NCBI GenBank assembly: GCA_013812485.1
Contig: JACCTJ010000208.1
Location: 1 to 8,564, forward strand
Direction of reading: 5' to 3'
DNA length: 8,564 nucleotides
Source of the DNA: Thermoleophilaceae bacterium
GTDB lineage: Bacteria > Actinomycetota > Thermoleophilia > Solirubrobacterales > Thermoleophilaceae
The position numbers and the translations under genes were made by a program. The first letter of the stretch is position 1, and each line of letters opens with the position of its first letter. The notes below the pieces were generated by a model. The model was not told where the DNA came from. It saw nothing but the letters and a program-made list of their open reading frames with translations, and searched no databases. Below are positions 6,275-8,564 of the stretch, piece after piece.

Positions 6275-6291
6275 CTCGCCGCCGGGGCGAG
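6275..6291. repeat. Hairpin in the divergent interval before truA
   Basis: CTCGCC (6275-6280) and GGCGAG (6286-6291) form a perfect 6-bp stem around a 5-base loop, between the divergent flavoprotein gene and truA. It could be an operator-like site or a transcript hairpin. Nothing in the sequence decides between these. Confidence 0.35.
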
Positions 6292-6337
6292 ATCACTCGT
6301 GGGACGACCCTACCTCGCACGGCCCACGCCCGCCCGC

Positions 6338-7078
6338 ATGACCGCGCGGCTCGACCTCGAGTACGACGGCGGCGCCTTCGCGGGCTGGGCCCGCCAGCCG
6401 GGCCGGCGTACCGTCCAGGGCGTACTCGAGGAGGCGCTCGCGGCGACGGGGCGGCCTGTCGCGCTGAGCGTGGCCGGGCGCACCGACGCCGGGGTGCACG
6501 CCCGGGGCCAGGTGGCCAGCCATCCGGGCGAGCCGGTCGCGGCGGCCCGGCTGAACGCGCTGCTGCCCGCCGACGTGCGGATGCTCCGAAGCGTTCCCGC
6601 GCCCGAGGGCTTCGACGCCCGCCGCGACGCCCGCGCCCGCCTCTACCGCTACCGGCTGCTCACCCGGCCCGCGGCGAGCCCGTTCGAGCGGGGGAGGGCA
6701 CTGCACCGGCGGCGACCGCTCGACCGTGGCGCCCTGGAGGCGTGCGCGGAGCTGGTGCGCGGCACGCACGACTTCACCGCCTTCACCCCGACGCAGACCG
6801 CTCACGTGCGCTTCGAGCGCGAGGTCTCGCGCGCCGAGTGGGCGCAGGCCGGCACCGACGTGCTCGAGCTGTGGATCGAGGCCGACTCCTTCATGCGTCG
6901 TATGGCCCGGGTCCTCGTCGGGACGATGCTCGAGGTCGGCTCCGAACGACGCTCGGTCGAGAGCTTCGGGGCGTTGCTCGCCGGCCGGCCGCGCTCCGAG
7001 GCCGGCCCCACCGCGCCGGCCTGCGGTCTGTACCTCGAGGCGGTGCGCTACGACAGCGGCGAGGGGCGCTCCGCCTAA
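6338..7078 (+). CDS. truA: tRNA pseudouridine(38-40) synthase
   Basis: Converts uridines 38-40 of the tRNA anticodon arm to pseudouridine. In the 246-aa product the catalytic aspartate is D50 in SVAGRTDAGVHARGQ (44-58). The family's active-site tyrosine corresponds to Y103 or nearby in ARLYRYRLL (100-108). GTHDFTAFT (142-150), DSFMRRMARVLVGTMLEVG (183-201) and APACGLYL (227-234) are also typical. I prefer ATG at 6338: it puts the first strand (MTARLDLEYDGGAFAGW) at the N-terminus as in the family. A GTG at 6299 would add 13 residues without homology. truA commonly follows rplQ; here two unrelated genes intervene and rplM/rpsI do not follow. Confidence 0.93.
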   Translation: MTARLDLEYDGGAFAGWARQPGRRTVQGVLEEALAATGRPVALSVAGRTDAGVHARGQVASHPGEPVAAARLNALLPADVRMLRSVPAPEGFDARRDARARLYRYRLLTRPAASPFERGRALHRRRPLDRGALEACAELVRGTHDFTAFTPTQTAHVRFEREVSRAEWAQAGTDVLELWIEADSFMRRMARVLVGTMLEVGSERRSVESFGALLAGRPRSEAGPTAPACGLYLEAVRYDSGEGRSA

Positions 7079-7087
7079 GATCAGCCG

Positions 7088-7438
7088 ATGCCGACCCTGC
7101 GACCAGGCGATCGCTTTCCGAACGTAACGCTCGCGACGGTCGGGGGGCCGATCGAGCTCGAGGAGCGCTGGCGCGGCAGTCCGCTGATCGTCGCCTTCAT
7201 GCGCCACTTCGGCTGCGCCTTCTGCCGCGAGCAGCTAGATCCATATGACGCGGGCGTGGGACGACATCCGGTCGGCCGGCGCGGACGCCGTGGCGATCTT
7301 CCAGTACCGCGCCGAGTCGACCCGCAACTTCTGTCACCACCGCAAGATCCCCTTCGACTGCCTCGGCGATCCCGCCAAGCAGGCCTACGACGCCGTCGGC
7401 CTCGGCCGGGGCAAGCGACGGGAATATCTCGGCGCTAA
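7088..7438 (+). CDS. Peroxiredoxin-like protein, N-terminal part (frame-broken)
   Basis: Nine bases after truA a frame opens with a thioredoxin-fold start: MPTLRPGDRFPNVTLATVGG, then VAFMRHFGCAFCREQL (35-50). The CxxC pair C43/C46 within a FMRHFGCxFCRE motif is the signature of the AhpC/TSA-like peroxiredoxin-like proteins (AhpC-TSA_2 type). After residue 50 this frame loses all similarity and turns into Arg/Gly-rich out-of-frame translation until its stop at 7438. The rest of the domain continues in the +1 frame from 7245. The frame break falls between 7239 and about 7247, because the +1 frame has a TAG at 7236-7238. So only about the first 50 residues are genuine. It could be an authentic frameshift (pseudogene), an assembly error, or a programmed +1 event. 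Confidence 0.75.
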   Translation: MPTLRPGDRFPNVTLATVGGPIELEERWRGSPLIVAFMRHFGCAFCREQLDPYDAGVGRHPVGRRGRRGDLPVPRRVDPQLLSPPQDPLRLPRRSRQAGLRRRRPRPGQATGISRR

Positions 7439-7655
7439 GGCGGTGAAGGGCTGGTTCCGGGTCGCCCGCTCGGGCGCCGTCATCGGCATCCCGCACGGCG
7501 ACATCGCCCTGCGGCCCGCCACCTTCGTGGTCAGGCCCGGCGGCGAGGTCGTGCTCGCCCACTACAACGAGGACTCGACCGACAACCCGAAGGTCGAGTG
7601 GCTGCTCGAGGCCGTCCGTGCAGCGGCCGAGCCGGGCGGCGCCCTCAGTCGGTGA
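7245..7655 (+). CDS. Peroxiredoxin-like protein, C-terminal part (frame-broken)
   Basis: This frame supplies the remainder of the thioredoxin-like fold: MTRAWDDIRSAGADAVAIFQ, the helix/strand region KIPFDCLGDPAKQAYDAVGL (34-53), then the cis-proline-containing strand region with RPATFVVRPGGEVVLAHYN (90-108) and DNPKVEWLLEAVRAA. Joined to the 7088 frame by skipping one base (for example T7244), it gives a continuous protein of about 190 aa with the family's order. Alone it lacks the CxxC, so it should not be an active redox enzyme, although an ATG at 7245 would allow separate translation. Its last 11 bases overlap the opposite-strand EAL gene. Confidence 0.75.
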   Translation: MTRAWDDIRSAGADAVAIFQYRAESTRNFCHHRKIPFDCLGDPAKQAYDAVGLGRGKRREYLGAKAVKGWFRVARSGAVIGIPHGDIALRPATFVVRPGGEVVLAHYNEDSTDNPKVEWLLEAVRAAAEPGGALSR

Positions 7656-8564
7656 CCGAGCTCGCTGCGGCGGGGAGCTCGCTGAGCGCGGTTCCGAAGC
7701 GCGCGTGCTCGTGTAGCCAGTCAGTCAGGATCTCGGCGCTCTCGGGTGGGCTCAGGTAGTGGCCCTGGACCTCGTCGCAGCCGAGCGCCGAGAGCTCCCT
7801 CCAGGTCTCCTCCGACTCGACGCCCTCGGCGACCACCTTGAGCCCGAGGTTCTGGGCGAGCTGGACGGTGGACTTGACGATCATCAAGTCGCGCTCCCGT
7901 TGGCCCATCGAGAGGACGAAGGACCTGTCGACCTTGAGGGTGGTCACGGGCATGTCCGCCAGCCACTGCAGGGAGGAGTAGCCCGTCCCGAAGTCGTCGA
8001 TCGCGAGTCCGACGCCCATCGCGTGGAGCCCGCCGAGCACGGCCTTGGTCCGAAACGGATCGCTCATGATCGTGCTCTCGGTGATCTCGAGCTCGAGGTT
8101 CTCGGGCGCGATCCCGGTCTGGTCGAGCAACTTGGACACGCGCTCGGGCAGGTCGAGGTCGAGCAGGTTGCGGGTGGAGAGGTTGACGGCGATGCTCAGC
8201 TCGAGCCCCTCGTCCCGCCAGACGCGGGTCTGCTCGAGCGCGGTCTCGATCACGTGCAGCGTCAGCGGGCGGATCAACCCAGTGCCTTCGGCAAGGGGCA
8301 GGAACTCTTCGGGGTAGAGCAGGCCGCGGCGTGGGTGCGCCCAGCGCACGAGTGCCTCGACGCCGACCACGGCGCCGGTGCGCAGGCTGGCCTTGGGCTG
8401 AAAGTGCAGCACGACCTCCCCGTTGCGGATCGCCTCGCGCATGTCAGCGAGGAGCTCGAGGCGCTCGACCGAGTAGCAATCGCGCTTCAAGCTGTAGAGC
8501 TCGCGGCCGGAGTGAGCTCGCTTCGCCTCGTACATGGCGACGTCGGCGTGCTGGAGCAGCAGCT
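7645..8564 (-). CDS. GGDEF-EAL cyclic-di-GMP phosphodiesterase (5'-truncated by window edge)
   Basis: The visible C-terminal part of a cyclic-di-GMP turnover protein. At the window edge the frame reads LLLQHADVAMYEAKRAHSG, the end of a GGDEF domain, so the gene continues outside the window. A complete EAL domain follows. Counting from the Met codon at 8533-8535, E60 of the EAL motif (EALVRW), N118 (AVNLS), E150 (LELEITES), D180/D181 (DDFGTGYSS), K201 (LKVDRSF), E237 (AEGVE) and Q257 (VQGHYLSPP) are all retained. The phosphodiesterase that cleaves c-di-GMP to pGpG therefore looks catalytically competent. Whether the GGDEF half is active, and which sensory domains precede it, cannot be seen. 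Its stop lies inside the end of the convergent peroxiredoxin-like gene. Confidence 0.93.
   Translation of the reverse strand, partial: LLLQHADVAMYEAKRAHSGRELYSLKRDCYSVERLELLADMREAIRNGEVVLHFQPKASLRTGAVVGVEALVRWAHPRRGLLYPEEFLPLAEGTGLIRPLTLHVIETALEQTRVWRDEGLELSIAVNLSTRNLLDLDLPERVSKLLDQTGIAPENLELEITESTIMSDPFRTKAVLGGLHAMGVGLAIDDFGTGYSSLQWLADMPVTTLKVDRSFVLSMGQRERDLMIVKSTVQLAQNLGLKVVAEGVESEETWRELSALGCDEVQGHYLSPPESAEILTDWLHEHARFGTALSELPAAASSVTD

Noticed and set aside
4764..6320. 518-aa minus-strand frame opposite the methyltransferase and flavoprotein genes
   Set aside because: It overlaps two genes with clear family motifs in other frames and shows no motif of its own.
6299..6337. Upstream GTG start for truA giving a 13-residue extension
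   Set aside because: The extension has no family similarity; the ATG at 6338 begins exactly at the first conserved strand.
1..8564. tRNA or rRNA genes, CRISPR arrays, insertion sequences, attachment sites
   Set aside because: Reading both strands I saw no cloverleaf-like sequence, no regularly spaced repeats, no transposase motifs and no terminal inverted repeats with target duplications.
4782..8564. The methyltransferase, flavoprotein, peroxiredoxin-like and EAL genes as one new defence or signalling system
   Set aside because: They differ in orientation, are interrupted by the housekeeping gene truA, and belong to common families; nothing ties them functionally.

Overview
The window is strongly GC-rich, and synonymous codon positions are dominated by G and C. 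It carries the distal part of the conserved ribosomal-protein/RNA-polymerase supercluster in the order adk, map, rpmJ, rpsM, rpsK, rpsD, rpoA, rplQ. GC content, a four-cysteine zinc-type S4 protein, a zinc-ribbon-type L36 and GTG/TTG starts all point to an actinobacterium. The protein style resembles the Thermoleophilia (Solirubrobacterales/Gaiellales) more than Streptomyces or Mycobacterium. That placement is an inference from sequence style, not from a search.

Layout. Positions 1-217 are non-coding and contain a hairpin and a palindromic, internally repetitive element. Positions 218-1702 hold adk (adenylate kinase) and map (methionine aminopeptidase), 12 bases apart. Positions 1703-1798 are a short leader where infA would be expected but does not fit; it holds a possible extended -10 promoter, a stem-loop and a 13-codon mini-ORF that overlaps the rpmJ start. 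Positions 1799-4767 are the compact rpmJ-rpsM-rpsK-rpsD-rpoA-rplQ run, whose products are one large-subunit zinc-ribbon protein, three small-subunit proteins, the RNA polymerase alpha subunit and L17. Positions 4782-5591 encode a class I SAM-dependent methyltransferase, and 5594-6256 (minus strand) an FMN reductase/flavodoxin-fold protein; the two converge on a shared palindrome containing both stop codons. truA (tRNA pseudouridine synthase) follows at 6338-7078. A peroxiredoxin-like thioredoxin-fold gene at 7088-7655 is split across two reading frames. The window ends inside a minus-strand GGDEF-EAL cyclic-di-GMP gene that overlaps the end of the peroxiredoxin gene tail to tail.

How the genes fit together. 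The left and middle parts are core translation/transcription housekeeping: supply of ADP/ATP balance, N-terminal Met removal, ribosome assembly and the polymerase alpha subunit. rplQ is often followed directly by truA; here a methyltransferase and an oppositely oriented flavoprotein lie between them, and from 4768 onward the content is more accessory (redox, methyl transfer, second-messenger signalling).

I found no convincing new multi-gene system. The points most worth checking are the frame break in the peroxiredoxin-like gene at a short cluster of A/T-ending codons, the infA-less leader with its stem-loop and overlapping mini-ORF, the palindromic repeat upstream of adk, and the incomplete zinc-ligand set in the adenylate kinase LID. 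I saw no tRNA, rRNA, CRISPR array, insertion sequence or transposase.
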